A DNA stretch of 64,000 nucleotides from Pontederia crassipes (Eukaryota > Streptophyta > Magnoliopsida > Commelinales > Pontederiaceae), in the NCBI GenBank assembly GCA_030549335.1, contig CM060196.1, positions 70,144,139 to 70,208,138 on the forward strand. The letters run 5' to 3'. Positions 47,984 to 60,239 of this stretch are shown in pieces (position 1 is the first letter of the stretch; each line of letters opens with the position of its first letter). The notes below the pieces were generated by a model, which saw only the letters and a program-made list of their open reading frames with translations, was not told the DNA's origin and searched no databases. The translations under genes and the position numbers were made by a program.

Positions 47984-49893
47984 TGATGCGTAAAATGATG
48001 TAGAAAAATATTATCGCTAGCAAGTGCACTAGTCGCTCAAGTAATATAGTAAAAAGGAGTAAAAAGTGTCGAACCCACGAGGAATATTATTAATTCAATA
48101 TCTGAATTTATAAATTAATAAGAGAGTAAAAACATGGAATTTTGGAAAAGAGGTTTGGTAAAATAAAATAAAGGAAACAAGATAAAGATAAGATAATGGT
48201 GTTGAAGTTAGTCCTTAGGATGAAAATAGATCAGGATAAATATTTGAACCATAAAAGATAAATTTAATCTTTAAAGATGGATTAGGAATTTTCCCAAGTT
48301 ATCAATTTACAAGATTAACATCACAGAGTTCACAAACTGGTAATTCTACTATTTAATCCGGCAAATCAAACTATCTTAAATTTAATCAAACCTAAAGTCC
48401 CACAAACTGGTATTCGTCAGATAAGATTAAAATTAAGATGCATTAATATAAAAATCTTAGACTATTAATCACTCCACAAACTGGTATAGATTAACAGACC
48501 ACACAAACTTGATTCTCCACACACTAGTTATCAAATTTATGTCAATTATTAATTTCACATAAAATCAATTAATTTAATTAATGAATTCTGAAATCAAATA
48601 GTCCACAAACTGATAATTACTCAACTCAGAAATCCAAATAATTAAATCAAAAGCACTAAGCACAATTAACTAATCAATCAGAAAAGATTAAAATAAATAA
48701 TATAGGGTTCAAATAGTTTCCCTTCAATAATAATCTCCTAAAATGAAATAAATAGAAATATGGAGTTCATCCTAGAAATTCTGGAGAGATAATAAAATAC
48801 AAATTATAAAAATCAGAAGAATTACACCCAAAATAAAAGTAGAGCTCTTGAATTGGGCAGATAGTCAGGCAACCTCTCGGACTTGATCAGGGTCGCGATC
48901 AACTTTCAGCCATCGCACCTCTCTCCTTTTGGTCGTAGCCTGCAGAGCTCATGCCTCGCCGTGGAAGAAACTTGAACTTCAGAGCACCAGTTGGGATGAC
49001 GGTATCTTCCTCTATTTATAGGTGCGGATGGCCTTCAAGCGGATCACGGCCGTAACATCGTACGGTTGACTTTAAAATTGTGAGATAAACTCGGCCAAAA
49101 AATGATAATTCTTCTAAATATTACGCCCAAAAGATAAATTCTTTTATCTTTACCCCTTTTGAAACTCGGCCAAAATGAAATTCTTTTATCTTTACGCACA
49201 AACATAAATCCTTTTACTCCTTTCGAATCTCGGTCATAAGGAAGACTTTTTATCATTACCCCCTCCATATCTCGGCCAAAATGATATCTTTACTCCTTTT
49301 CATTACCCCAAAATGATGACATCTTCTAATTTTGGCCAAAATGATGAGTTTTCTTTCTGTTACCCCCTCCAAATCTCGTCCAAAACAAAGAATTTAATCT
49401 TGTTACGCCCAAAAAAAATAAAATCATTTATCTTTACCCCTTCATATCTCGGCCAAAAATACAAATTTTCTCTCTAATCTCGGCCAAAATGATGATTTCA
49501 TTTGAGTTATCGGCCGTAACACCTCTTTTGAATTGGTGTTGGAGTTCTCGGGTGATAAACAGAGATCTTGACTGTAAGGATAAATTCTTCGGAATTTCGA
49601 CCGATACGGATAACCTTTGGTGATTTATCATCTTTGGGGTTGAAGATTATCGGCCGAAACGCCCATTCTTGAACAAATATAATCGGATAATCATGAATTT
49701 GATTTTTCCTGCAAAATAATTATCCAAATTTAATTAATCCATCCACAATTAAAATATTCAAAGAATTAATAATTAAACTTGATAAATCCGGAATTACGAC
49801 TAAAAGTGACTAAAAATGATGCATGTCATGATCAGATTATAAAAAAATTAATTAAAATAATAATCTAATATATGTTGTATTTTGCATGCATCA
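47984..49893 (-). repeat. Nested element 3' LTR (1,910 bp)
   Basis: On the minus strand it starts TGATGCATGC after the purine tract AAGGAGAGTT (49894-49903). TATAAATA lies on the minus strand at 49,013-49,020. Upstream of that (49,040-49,650) are about ten CTCGGCC(A/G)AAATGA- or CGGCCGTAA-like repeats mixed with TTACGCCCAAAGATAAA units. Confidence 0.9.
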
Positions 49894-49903
49894 AACTCTC
49901 CTT

Positions 49904-51819
49904 AGCTTAAAGTCTTGCTTGTCCTCAAGCAAAAATTCTAAGCAAGGCTCAAGAGAGTTCCATCATAGCCTCCATATTGTCAACTGACTAATTTTCTCAC
50001 ACAATTCTTCTGCGCACCTACTACTCAGCATCTTATCATTTTCCATGCACTTAGCTTCATAGAGGTTCTGAATGCTACACAAATTTAAACAATCTCAAAT
50101 TCAGCCTTGCAGAAAAATAAATTATCTGTCAAATAATAGCATTAATATTGAACACATAAGTACTAATTGAGCTTAAAACTTTTTTTTTCTTTTTCTTTTC
50201 ACTTTTATTTTCAATCATTTTGAAAGTTCTAATCTTCAAGCAGGACTGCACAAGGAAGTTCATGTAGCGGGCTTTGGTCTGATGACTCCCAGACCAAATG
50301 GCCTTAGGGCACCAAGTGATAAAGCACCTCTCGAGTTTACTTGCCCGAACAATCAAGGTTCTGAATGAAGAGTTCGAACTTAGCCATGATTCAGTACTCA
50401 TGTGCTTCTCCATATTCCACAAGATGGTCCATGTAGCAGGCTTTCGATCGACGGGATCCCAGAGCAGTTGCCCTTAGGTCGTCGGGCATGAACCCCTACG
50501 GATCTAATTATCCGAACACACCTTGGTTCTAGATAACACTTTTGTACCTACACATAACTTTATTCATTTTTTTCACTATTTTTTCACATTTTTTTAAAGC
50601 TCAAAGAGTACTTAATATGGTCAATAAAAAGCTACTACTATCAAGACTTAAAGAAATAAATAAAAAGGCATGAATATGATTTTGTCATCTAGACATTCAT
50701 AATTCTATTTAGCATAGGCACATAGTCCATAAATTTGATACTAAAATAGCAAGTGATAAGAAAGAAAAAGCATTCAAATTTCATCAATTAACAATATGTC
50801 TTTGAACTTTTAAAGATAATTAAAATAGTAAGACAAAAGTTAATAAGATGGTAGCAAAAATAAATGGGGAAATTTTCAATTTTTCACTTTTTTTTTGAGA
50901 TTTTGTTTTTAGATATACATGTAAACATAAGCAAGTAAAAAAGAAAAATAAGGAAAAATGTGATGCATGACATGCAAACTCCCCCAAGCTTGAACCAGAC
51001 ACTGTCCTCAGTGTTAGGCCAACAATGGAAAGAGATACAAATAAAATGGAAAAACTAAAGAAAAGGGAAAATAAAGAAGAGGGAAAAGAAACAACCGGAT
51101 TTATTGTCGGTGGAGAGATGCTCGGCCTCAATAGTTGTCGGTGGAGAGATGTCGGCCGATACGAAGGCACGTCGATGACGGTGTTGGCCGCAAAAGCTGA
51201 AGAGACTCGGCCGATAAAAGCTTGGCCGAAAAATTTGGTGGATGAAGATCTCGGCCGATAATGGGGAGTCTCAGTCGTAAAAGCTTGGCCGCAATGTTTT
51301 GTCGATGAAGATTTCGGCCACAAATTCTCGGCCGTAAGGAACTGTGCGTGGTGCTTTTGGGCGTAAGGGAGCGGCGGTGGCGTCAGCTTTTGTCCGAGCG
51401 TAAGAGAGCAGCGGGGACGGCATGAGACTTCGGCCGTAAGAGGAAAGTTTGCGCAGGTGTCAGATTTTATGCCCTGTTGTCATGTCCGAAGTTCTCTCCT
51501 TCCGCAGATAACTCCATAAAAATAAAATAAAATAAAATGCTAAAATAAAACTATCACTAAAACTAAACTAATTCTACGTAACCAACTAATTAAAATTTAA
51601 AGAAAAAGGTAGAAATAGTTCTGATTTATAGTCGTCAGCTTGACTTAGTTCTGATGAAGATCAATGCCTATTCTGCTCTTCTCCCCTTGGATTTTTCTCG
51701 GTGTTGCTTGGGACAAAGCCTGGTGTACATCCAGTCAGTTGTGCCGCCATCTGGCCTAGTTGTCTTTCCAAATTTTGAATTGATGCATCCTGATTAGTGG
51801 CTCTAGACTCCATATTCTT
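49904..51819 (-). other. Nested element 3' untranslated region
   Basis: On the minus strand: a CGGCC-rich stretch (51,100-51,440), the TAACACTGAGGACAGTGT and AAGCTTGGGGGAG signature (about 50,980-51,018), then two related modules (50,255-50,360 and 50,425-50,535) sharing ATGTAGCRGGCTTT, CCCAGA, CCTTAGG, CCGAACA and AAGGTTCT-like blocks, then spacer to the purine tract. There is no pol. Confidence 0.6.
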
Positions 51820-52104
51820 TTACAATGATTGCATAGTGTCTATGATCAGTGTCATCATCTCCTGCATGTGATTTGATGATTGATATTGGGGAGCATCAAG
51901 TTGCCTTTTCAGTATATAATCCTTTGTTGGGCTAGAAGGTTGGCCTTGATTCTGATTATAGGCAAACTTCGAATTGTGTTTCCAACCATAATCGTTGTTC
52001 CTGTAAAATGGGTTGGAAATAAAGTTAGCATTTTCAATTTGATTTGAATCTGAAGTGTTACCTGTAGGGCTATAATTGCTGGAATTTCCCATTAGTGACA
52101 TCAT
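51820..52104 (-). pseudogene. Tat/Athila-like gag fragment
   Basis: 94 codons, Asn/Gln/Tyr-rich, with a GWKHNSKFAY block like the 'GWRNHPNF' block of Athila-type Gag, ahead of a region where the nucleic-acid-binding part would be. The N-terminal side is deleted up to the truncated LTR at 52,172. Confidence 0.6.
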
Positions 52105-52172
52105 CTGCTCGAATTTTTAATTAAGTGACTCCAGCTGAGCCACCATTTCCGAAGATTGTATTCCTTGTGCAG

Positions 52173-55100
52173 CTGAATTTATAAATTAATAAGAGAATAA
52201 AAACATGGAATTTTGGAAAAGAGGTTTGGTAAAATAAAATAAAAGAAATAGAATAAAGATAAGATAATGGTGTTGAAGTTAGGCCTTAGGATGAAAATAG
52301 ATCAGAATAAATATTTGAACCATAAAAGATAAATTTAATCTTTAAAGATGGATTAGAAATTTTTCCAAGTTATTAATTTACAAGATTAACATCACAGAGT
52401 CCATAAACTAGTAATTCTGCTATTTAATCTGGCAAATCAAATTATCTTAAATTTAATCAAACCTAAAGTCCCACAAACTGGTATTCGTCAGATAAGATTA
52501 AAATTAACATGCATTAATATGAAAATCCTAGACTATTAATCACTCCACAAACTGGTATAGATTAACAGACCACACAAACTTAATTCTCCACACACTAGTT
52601 ATCAAATTTATGTTAATTATTAATTTCACATAAAATTAATTAATTTAATTAATGAATTCTGAAATCAAATAGTCCACAAACTGGTAATTACTCAACTCAG
52701 AAATCCAAATAATTAAATCAAAAGCACTAAGCACAATTAACTAATTGATTAGAAAATATTAAAACAAATAATATAGGGTTCAAATAGTTTCCCTTCAATA
52801 ATAATCTCCTAAAATGAAATAAATAGAAATATGGAGTTCATCCTAGAAATTATGGAAATAATAGAATACAAATTATAAAAATCGGAAGAATTACACCCAA
52901 AATAAAAGTAGAGCTCTTGAATTGGACAGACAGTCGGGCAGCCTCTCGGATTTGATCAGGGTCGCGATCAACTTCCAGCCATCACACCTCTCTCCTTTTG
53001 GTCGTAGCCTGCAGAGCTCACGACTCGCCGTGGAAGAAACTTGAACTTCAGAGCACCAGTTGGGATGATGATAGTGAAATTTGGGTGTTGAGTGATAACT
53101 TGCTGATTTTTAAGTCAAAAGTGAATTTTTCCAATTTTTATTTCAACTCCCTAACTCACTATCTACTGCAGTGCACAGGTCAATTGTAGTAACCCTAAAT
53201 GTCGTATCCACAATGATTTGAAGTTCTAGACTACCTAAAAACAATTTAAACTAATCCTATTTAAAGTGGCAAAAACAGATTTTTAAAGGAAAGAAAACAA
53301 ATTTTTCTATGAAATGCATAATGATAACTTCTTTTGGAGTTTTGGGAATTTATCAAAACTGAATTATAAATGCTAATCTATAGACTAAAAATGTTTAACT
53401 ATCAATGAGGAAGGTCCTTCTAAGATTTGGGGTTCATCTAAATTAGTTAAGGATGGAATGGATCAAGTTATTATTAAATGTCCAACTTTGATTCAATCAT
53501 GAAAATGGTTGTTCCCACAGCTCAATTGGCATCTAACTAAGTAACATATTGTCATATAGTTGTTAGCTAGATTGAATCAATAGAAGGTCCTCACTGAAAA
53601 TCAAGTTATCATTCAGCTCAATGGGAAGTTCAATGCTGATTTTTGCAATTCAAGGAAGTTTTGGAACGATAACTTGTAATTGCATTCATGAAAAGATAAA
53701 ATCACTTCAATTGACCAAACCAGGATGAAATCTACCCAATAATAGTACTTGTGCTCCATGATTCATCTCTAAATTCAAGGAGGATTTAAAATCAACCTCT
53801 CGGTTGCAAGGAAAAGTGAAATCCACACAACTCCTATTAATTGGGTCTAGAAGACATTCAATCTTAAATGGGGAACTCAGTGATTATCCAATGCTCCTTG
53901 GGTCATCTCTGACTCTCAAGAATGACCTTAAGACTACCTCTCAGTAGTGGATTCAAATGAGGCTTGACATTAGAAATCAGAATTCAAATGAAAATCAGGA
54001 ACTAGAAATCAGCAAATAGTATTCTGCAATTCAGAAATCTGAAATATTAATCCATGGAATCAGGTTTATCAATTATTTCTTGATCCATCTCTGGACTGCA
54101 AGAGATCCTAAGGTTCATCTCTCAATGATTAAATAAAATCAGGGGATTCAATTGATAAAACTATTCCAGCAGGAAATCAGAATTCAGGTTTTCATTTCAA
54201 AAATTAATGGAACAATCTGATTTGAGTCAAATGATTGTCCAAACATCTTGATTCATTCCTGAACAAGATAGGAACAATAGCAACTTCCCAATTACTCAAT
54301 TAATCAGATTGTGAGTGGAGAATAGATTCAACAGTCATAAAAAAATCAGAAATCAGATTAAGGAATTCAAAAAATCAAAAAATTGGAAATCAGAAATCAG
54401 ATTGCAATAAAATAAAATCCAGTAACATGCCATTGATTCCTAATTCATCTCTGAACAAGAGTTACATCTAAAGATAACCTCTCATTTATATATTACAAAT
54501 AAGACCTATCAATGTCATGAATCAATGCAAAATGGTTCTGAAATCTGAAAATAGATTTGATTAAAGTGCAGGATTACAATTCTGTCCATATCCATCCAAA
54601 ATTAATCTAAACTACTACCCTATCCTAGAAGAAATGGAGTTTAGCTCCTCATGATTACAAACTTAGATACAAGATAGAAGGAAAAATAGAAGTAAATCAT
54701 CGTTGAGGGCTGTCGACAGAAATCTGGATTGTAGCACTTCAGCTCCTCTCCTTCAGCTCCTCTCCTTCAGCTCCTCTCCCTTGCTCCTGGTCCAGCAGCC
54801 CTCAATGGAGGCTCCTCATTTTCCTTCAGAATTTCCCTAGATTATATATGTGTCATGTGCACCCTTTGATCAGCATCAGAATGTTCCATGGTGATGTGAT
54901 TGTGCCATGTGTCCTCGTCCTGAAATTCCTGCAGAAGACAGCAGCTTTTTGGGCAGCAAAGGAGTGGTCCCCCCAACCTTTTTGGCTTAATCCATACCTC
55001 TTTTCCCTGCTAGAAAATTCACAACAGCAACCATCAATGTCCTCTAATAAGAAATAAACAAATAATGATTAGGACAGCAAGTAAACTCAGCTCAATAATC

Positions 55101-56780
55101 AAAAGGAGTTTGGTGTTATACAAGGGTGGAAATCAATATGAAAAACTAATGGCTTTGGAACCCAGAAATGATAACTTGCACTAATCATGAAAATTATCCA
55201 AATTCAAGTGATTCAAGGCATTAGAGGCATCAATGGATTAGGGTGGCAAATGAGTGAAGTCAGAAATCAAATATGAATAAGATTTCATAGAAATTATAAC
55301 TTGGGTGCCAAAACGATAACTTGATTGCCTTAAAAATGATAACTTGTCATAACTTTTGTTGTGGCTATCCAAATATGATCAAATTTGAACAGCAAATAGT
55401 TAAGACAATAATATAATGAAATCCTAAGGCCTTTGTGCAGAATTAATAGTTTTGCATATCGAAATGACAGTTTTGCCCTTTAACGATAACTTGGCATTGG
55501 AAAAATGATAACTTGTTTAAATGGACTTAAAATTTTGCACAAGTTGAGATGTGACCATCCAAATATGATTCATTCATGATAATAATGGATTTAGGGCAAG
55601 AAAATCATTGAAAATCAGTTCACTCAAAATAATGATAACTTGACATATATGAGTGATAACTTGTCCAAAAAATGATAACTTGGCATAGAAATGAATTATT
55701 TATGGATTTTAGCATTTCAGAACCTCTATGCACATGGAATTAAGTATAAAATGAGAAATATCAACTAGTTATTACAATCTATGCATTTCAAACATAATTG
55801 GCCAAAAGTAGGGAAATTTAGGGACTCAATATGGGTGAAATGCATCTAAAATGGGATAAAAACCTATAGTGATCAGCTAGTGATCAGATGACGGTATTTT
55901 CCTCTATTTATAGGTGCGGACGGCCTTCAAGCGGATCACGGCCGTAACATCGTACGGTTGACTTTAAAATTGTGAGATAAACTCGGTCAAAAAATGATAA
56001 TTCTTCTAACTATTACGCCCAAAAGATAAATCCGTTTATCTTTACCCCTTTTGAATCTTGGCCAAAACGAAATTCTTTTATCTTTACGCCCAAAGATAAA
56101 TCTTTTTACTCCCTTCGAATCTCGGCCATAAGGAAGGCTTCTTATCATTACCCCCTCCATATCTCGGCTAAAATGATATCTTTACTCCTTTTCATTACCC
56201 CCCAAATGATGACATTTTCTAATTTTGACCAAAACGATGAGTTTTCTTTCCGTTACCCCCTCCAAATCTCGGCCAAAACAAAGAATTTAATCTTGTTACG
56301 CCAAAAAAATAAAATAAAATCATTACCCCTTCATATCTCGACCAAAAACACAAATTTTCTCGCTAACCTCGGCCAAAATGATGATTTCATTTGAGTTATC
56401 GGCCGTAACACCTCTTTTGAATTGGTGTTGAAGTTCTCGAGTGATAAACAAAGATCTTGACTATAAGGATAAATTCTTCAGAATTTCGGCCGATACAGAT
56501 AACCTTTGGTGATTTATCGTCTTTGGGGTTGAAGATTATCGGCCGAAACGTCCATCTTGAACAAATATAATCGGATAATCATGAATTTGATTTTTCTTGT
56601 AAAATAATTATCCAAATTTAATTAATCCATCCACAATTAAAATATTCAAAGAATAATAATTAAACTTGATAAATCCGGAATTCCGACTAAAAGTGACTAA
56701 AAATGATGCATGCCATGATCAACTTACAGAAAAATTAATTAAAATAATAATCTAAAATATGTTGTATTTTGCATGCATCA
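52173..56780 (-). repeat. Nested element 5' LTR, truncated and interrupted
   Basis: It matches 48,102-49,893 of the other LTR. The part 52,173-53,068 and the part 55,892-56,780 are LTR; 53,069-55,886 is a later insertion. The LTR's 3' terminus and the primer site are lost at 52,172. Confidence 0.88.
53069..55886 (-). mobile_element. 2.8-kb solo LTR nested in the 5' LTR
   Basis: It begins TGATAGTGA and ends TGATCA, with an exact GATGA duplication (53064-53068 and 55887-55891); the interrupted LTR reads through as in its partner when it is left out. The TCGTATCCACAA block near 53,201-53,212 marks the 3' side of Tat-like LTRs and fits minus orientation. Ten exact GATAACTTG repeats and a 14-bp tandem (CTTCAGCTCCTCTC x3, 54737-54778) are inside. 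No internal region or second LTR is seen. Confidence 0.82.
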
Positions 56781-56785
56781 GTCCA

Positions 56786-58485
56786 TAAATGCGGAAAGTA
56801 AGGATAAAGATAACTAGGCCCTCTGTCAGTTCATGTGCTTTATTATCGCTCGAACTGGTCGCAACACACGATCTCAACACCATCACTAACCTGGCCCTGT
56901 GGAAATCAACTCAGGGGAGGAGGTCCTCCCGTAAGCTATACAGCCTAGTGGGGATCCATAAAGTACTCAATGCATAACAATAAATAGTAATAGTCAAAAT
57001 CAGTAATCACTTATAACAAGATCTGATAGAGAACATAAGGTCGTTCGATTTGAGATATCAATGGATAAAAGAGATAGAGATCATGAGTCAATCTTATAAT
57101 CATGAAAGATTTCAGTAATCATGCTGGATTCATAATCATGCTTCACTTAGCATCTTATTCATGTCATATGTACTTTCTTTGTTCTTGTACTTCTTTCTTA
57201 GCATTACATGCCTTTGGGTGCCTTTAACTTTTGGGGGTTTTACGCCGAGCAAACAATACAGTCTTGTGCAGTCTATGGGTGATCAAGCCATGGCTAAGGG
57301 AACGACCCTTCACTATAAGCACTTAGCATGGGCTGGCCACCCTCCCTTTATCCTTTCATCTTTCTTACTTTAATCTCTTTACCATTTCATCATTCTTTTG
57401 ATTCTATAAGGGGATTGGATCATTGGATAGATCAATAACAAGACAAAAGATTCAGTCACACAATAATTCAATCAGTAGGGAATAGGATATCACAATCATG
57501 GGATGAATCTAGGTCAATCAACAATCAAAATGAATTCTGGATAAGGGTCAGTCGATCGGTTCTCTCTGATCGGTTGACTAATTTCTGGGCACCGGTCGAT
57601 CGATATCTCTAGATCGGTCGATCGATATTGCTCGGTTTGTCTCGGTCTTGCTAAGTCCTAGGCACTGGTCGATCGATATCTCTGGATCGGTCGACCGATA
57701 GTGCTCAATCTGTACAGAGGTCTCGGTCGGCCGATCGATCGATGTAAAAAGAGACTCAGAAGGAATGATCGGTCGATCGGTCTCTATGGGTCGGTCGACC
57801 GATTTCTATATCACCGGTCGACCGATATCTCTGGATCGATCGACCGGTCGTCGTGAAAACAGAATCGGATTTTCAGCGATTTTCAATCCAAATTGCATTC
57901 CTAGCTTACAAACAATCATCTAAACATGAAGGAATGATACAAAACACATCCATAGACATAGGGAATCATAAATCAGGGATCAAACACAAGAATGCAATCA
58001 ATCGATTCCATTTCCATTTCTTTTCATTAATCAAGAACACATTTCAATCTGAGAACTCTAATTCTGCACTAATGCTAATCAAGTTATGCAGGGTGATTTC
58101 GGATTCACCCACCTCTTCTCTGGATTGTTCCTTGCACAAAACCTTCCCAATCACCGATAATCGCTCTCCCCTTGCCGTTCTTCACCTAAGAAGCATTCCG
58201 ATTGAGAAAGGAAGTAAGGGGATGATGCTGAAAATCAAAGGGAATACAGAAATGAAGAAGAATCTAGAAGAACCTTGGTGGAGCTCCCTTACTCTTGCTG
58301 GATGGAGTTTGCTTGGGGAGAAGAGAGAGAAGTGGGGGAGAGAAAATGAGAAGCTTGAGTGAGCTTCAGGCACTAATACCTTTTTATAGGGTAGCTTTAG
58401 GGCCTAATATGCTAATGGGCTCAATTATGGGCTATGAGGGTTGTTTTTAAAACTTGACTTCATTTTGTTTTAACCGGGTGTTACA
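56786..58485 (-). repeat. 3' LTR of second Tekay-like element, piece 2
   Basis: It resumes at TAAATGCGG and ends TTACA at 58,485. It shares blocks with the 8112-10428 LTR but has an own segment with palindromic tandem repeats at 57,545-57,860. Confidence 0.88.
57545..57860. repeat. Palindrome-rich tandem repeat in the LTR
   Basis: Three to four units of 60-80 bp with cores GGTCGATCGATATCTCT and GATCGGTCGACCGATA. TCGGTCGACCGA, TCGATCGA and CGGCCG palindromes follow one another. The family member at 8-16 kb lacks this segment. Confidence 0.75.
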
Positions 58486-58499
58486 TCATTACTCCGTTA

Positions 58500-58874
58500 A
58501 AAGAAAATTTATCCTCGAATTTTGCACTAAGTAGAGGTCTTACCGAATAGGTGTGGGAATTCTTGACACATCTCTGATTCGAGATCTCATGTGGCCTCAT
58601 CGCTGTGATGAAAACGTCAGGCTACTCTAACCATAGGCACCTCTTTATTCTTCTGGTGTTATACTTCCCGTTCCACTATATGTGTCGGGTACTCTGCGAA
58701 GGTCAAATCAGCAATTAGATTTGGTTCTTCGATCTGTAAAACATTGGCAGCATCATGCTTGTACTTCTTAAGCATGGAAACATAAAACACATTATGCACA
58801 AACCCATAGGAAGGTGGCAAGACTAGCCTGCATGCTGCTTCACCTACTAACTCTAGTACCTCGAAGGGTCCCAC
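58500..58874 (-). pseudogene. Tekay-like integrase C-terminus and chromodomain remnant
   Basis: Open from 58,874 to 58,659 (MGPFEVLE..., VHNVFYVSMLKKY, LTFAEYPTHIVEREV), then a stop and a decayed chromodomain core VPMVRVA, a TGA where Trp is expected, and EFPHLFGK. The closing stop and CGAGGAT block follow to 58,500. It is the counterpart of 13,809-14,019. Confidence 0.8.
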
Positions 58875-59175
58875 ATACCGAGGCTGAGCTTCCCTCGTTT
58901 ACTGAACCTCATAGCTTCCTTCATGGGAGACACCTTTCAGCAGGACCTGATTACCAGCCTGATAGATTTGCTCACGTCTGTCCTTATCAGCATAACTCTT
59001 TTGTCTGCTCTGAGTTGTCTTCATTCTCTGCTTGATCAGCTCCATTTCTTGGCATACTCTACTGCCTCATTTATTTCTCCTTTGCTCATGATTTTCTCTT
59101 CACCTACTTCACGTTAGTGAGCGGGTGGGCGACAAGGTCTACCATATAAATCCTCGAAAGGCGCCATACTGATAC

Positions 59176-59616
59176 TGGAATGGTGAACAAATCTGACCCG
59201 ACCGTGGTCGGGTCGGGTCGGGTCAGGTCTAGGGGGCTGGGATGGCTGGATCCGATCCAACCCAACCCGGTTCGGGTCGGATCTTTTTTTCTTATTATTT
59301 TTTATTTTATTTAATATAAAAATGTTATTTAATATTATTTAAAAGCATAAAATATGTTTTCTAACTATTTGATATTATCTCTGCATTTAAAATATTTTAT
59401 TTCAAATTTTAAAATTTTTTAAATCAAATATAAGCCTTCAGTTTAAATAAAAAATAAAAAATAAAAAAAATAAAAAATCGGGTCGGGTCGGGTCAAGTCG
59501 GATTGGATTTTTCCAACCCGTATCCGACCCGACCACCGATCTGACCCGACCCGAACCGGTTTGGGTCGGGTTGGGTCATCGGGTTCACGGGTCAATCCGA
59601 CCCGGTGAACACTCCT
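59176..59616. mobile_element. Small TIR element rich in GGGTCGGGTC, hAT-like
   Basis: Inverted ends: left GGAATGGTGAACA...CTGACCCGACC, right (inverted) AGGAGTGTTCACCGGGTCGG. GGGTCGGGTCGGGTC and its complement fill both ends, with an AT-rich middle. It interrupts the internal region of the second Tekay-like element. No duplication could be confirmed. Confidence 0.6.
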
Positions 59617-60032
59617 AACGGTAGCTGTTGTTATAAACAAATTCGATTAGATGAATGTGATCATCCCAGTTGCCTTACCAATCTAGTGCACATGCTCGCA
59701 ACATGTCTTGTCTGAATAGTCCTCTCAGACTACCTATAGGTCTGAGGGTGGAAAGCAGTGCTGTAATTCAGCCTAGTGCCAAATGCTTATTGCATGCTCT
59801 TCCAGAATTTAGCAGTGAATTTGGGGTCTCGGTAAAAAATAATCAATGCTGGAATGTCATGTAATCTGACCACCTCTCTGACATATAAATCTAATAAACT
59901 CTCTACAAATTATTTCCACCGGATAGGGATGAAGTGTGCCGCCTTCATGAATCTGTCTACCATCACCCATATAGCATCATGACCCTTCTTGGACCTGGGC
60001 AAGTTGGATACAAAATTCATAGTGATATTATC

Positions 60033-60239
60033 CTACTTCCGTTGTGAGATATCTAAAGACTTCAATTTTTCATATGGTCTCCGATGTTCAATCTTCACCT
60101 GCTGGCACATTAGACATCTAAACACATATTCAGGTATCTCCTTCTTCATGTGAGGCCACCAATAGCTGCGTTGTACATCTTTGTACGTCTTAGTGCTCTC
60201 AGGATGGATGGCAAACTCAGACTTATGGCACTCATCCAT
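60033..60239 (-). pseudogene. Integrase zinc-binding domain remnant
   Basis: 68 codons matching the H-H-C-C region of gypsy integrases: CHKSEFAIHPESTKTYKD, then the YWWPHMKKEI block and CLMCQQVK. The integrase core between this and 58,874 is lost or decayed, although pieces of the DFV.NLP and gypsy spacer type occur at about 59,640-60,030. Confidence 0.78.

Larger units (their letters stand above)
47984..56780 (-). mobile_element. Nested Tat/Athila-like Ty3-gypsy element, deleted
   Basis: An exact GTCCA duplication flanks it (47979-47983 and 56781-56785), and without it the host LTR reads through as in the 63-kb copy. Ends are TGATGCG and GCATCA. The left (3') LTR is complete; the right (5') LTR lacks its last ~118 bp together with the primer site and the start of gag, and contains a further insertion. 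The internal region (2.3 kb) keeps a gag fragment and a 3' untranslated part with the GAGGACAGTGT...AAGCTTGGGGGAG signature typical of Tat/Athila elements. Pol is missing. Confidence 0.88.

Noticed and set aside
50820..51323. A 167-codon minus-strand frame as a retroelement env-like gene
   Set aside because: It crosses the CGGCC repeat stretch and the 3' untranslated signature of the element. Phe/Ser/Leu-rich composition comes from T-rich sequence; no signal peptide plus transmembrane arrangement that could be defended.
53069..55886. Small complete LTR retrotransposon (TRIM) instead of a solo LTR
   Set aside because: No direct repeat between its two ends and no primer site or purine tract inside. 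A solo LTR explains the TG...CA ends and GATGA duplication with less.
57545..57860. CRISPR-like array because of regular repeats
   Set aside because: Units are imperfect and palindromic with no unique spacers of constant length, in a plant LTR. Not a CRISPR array.
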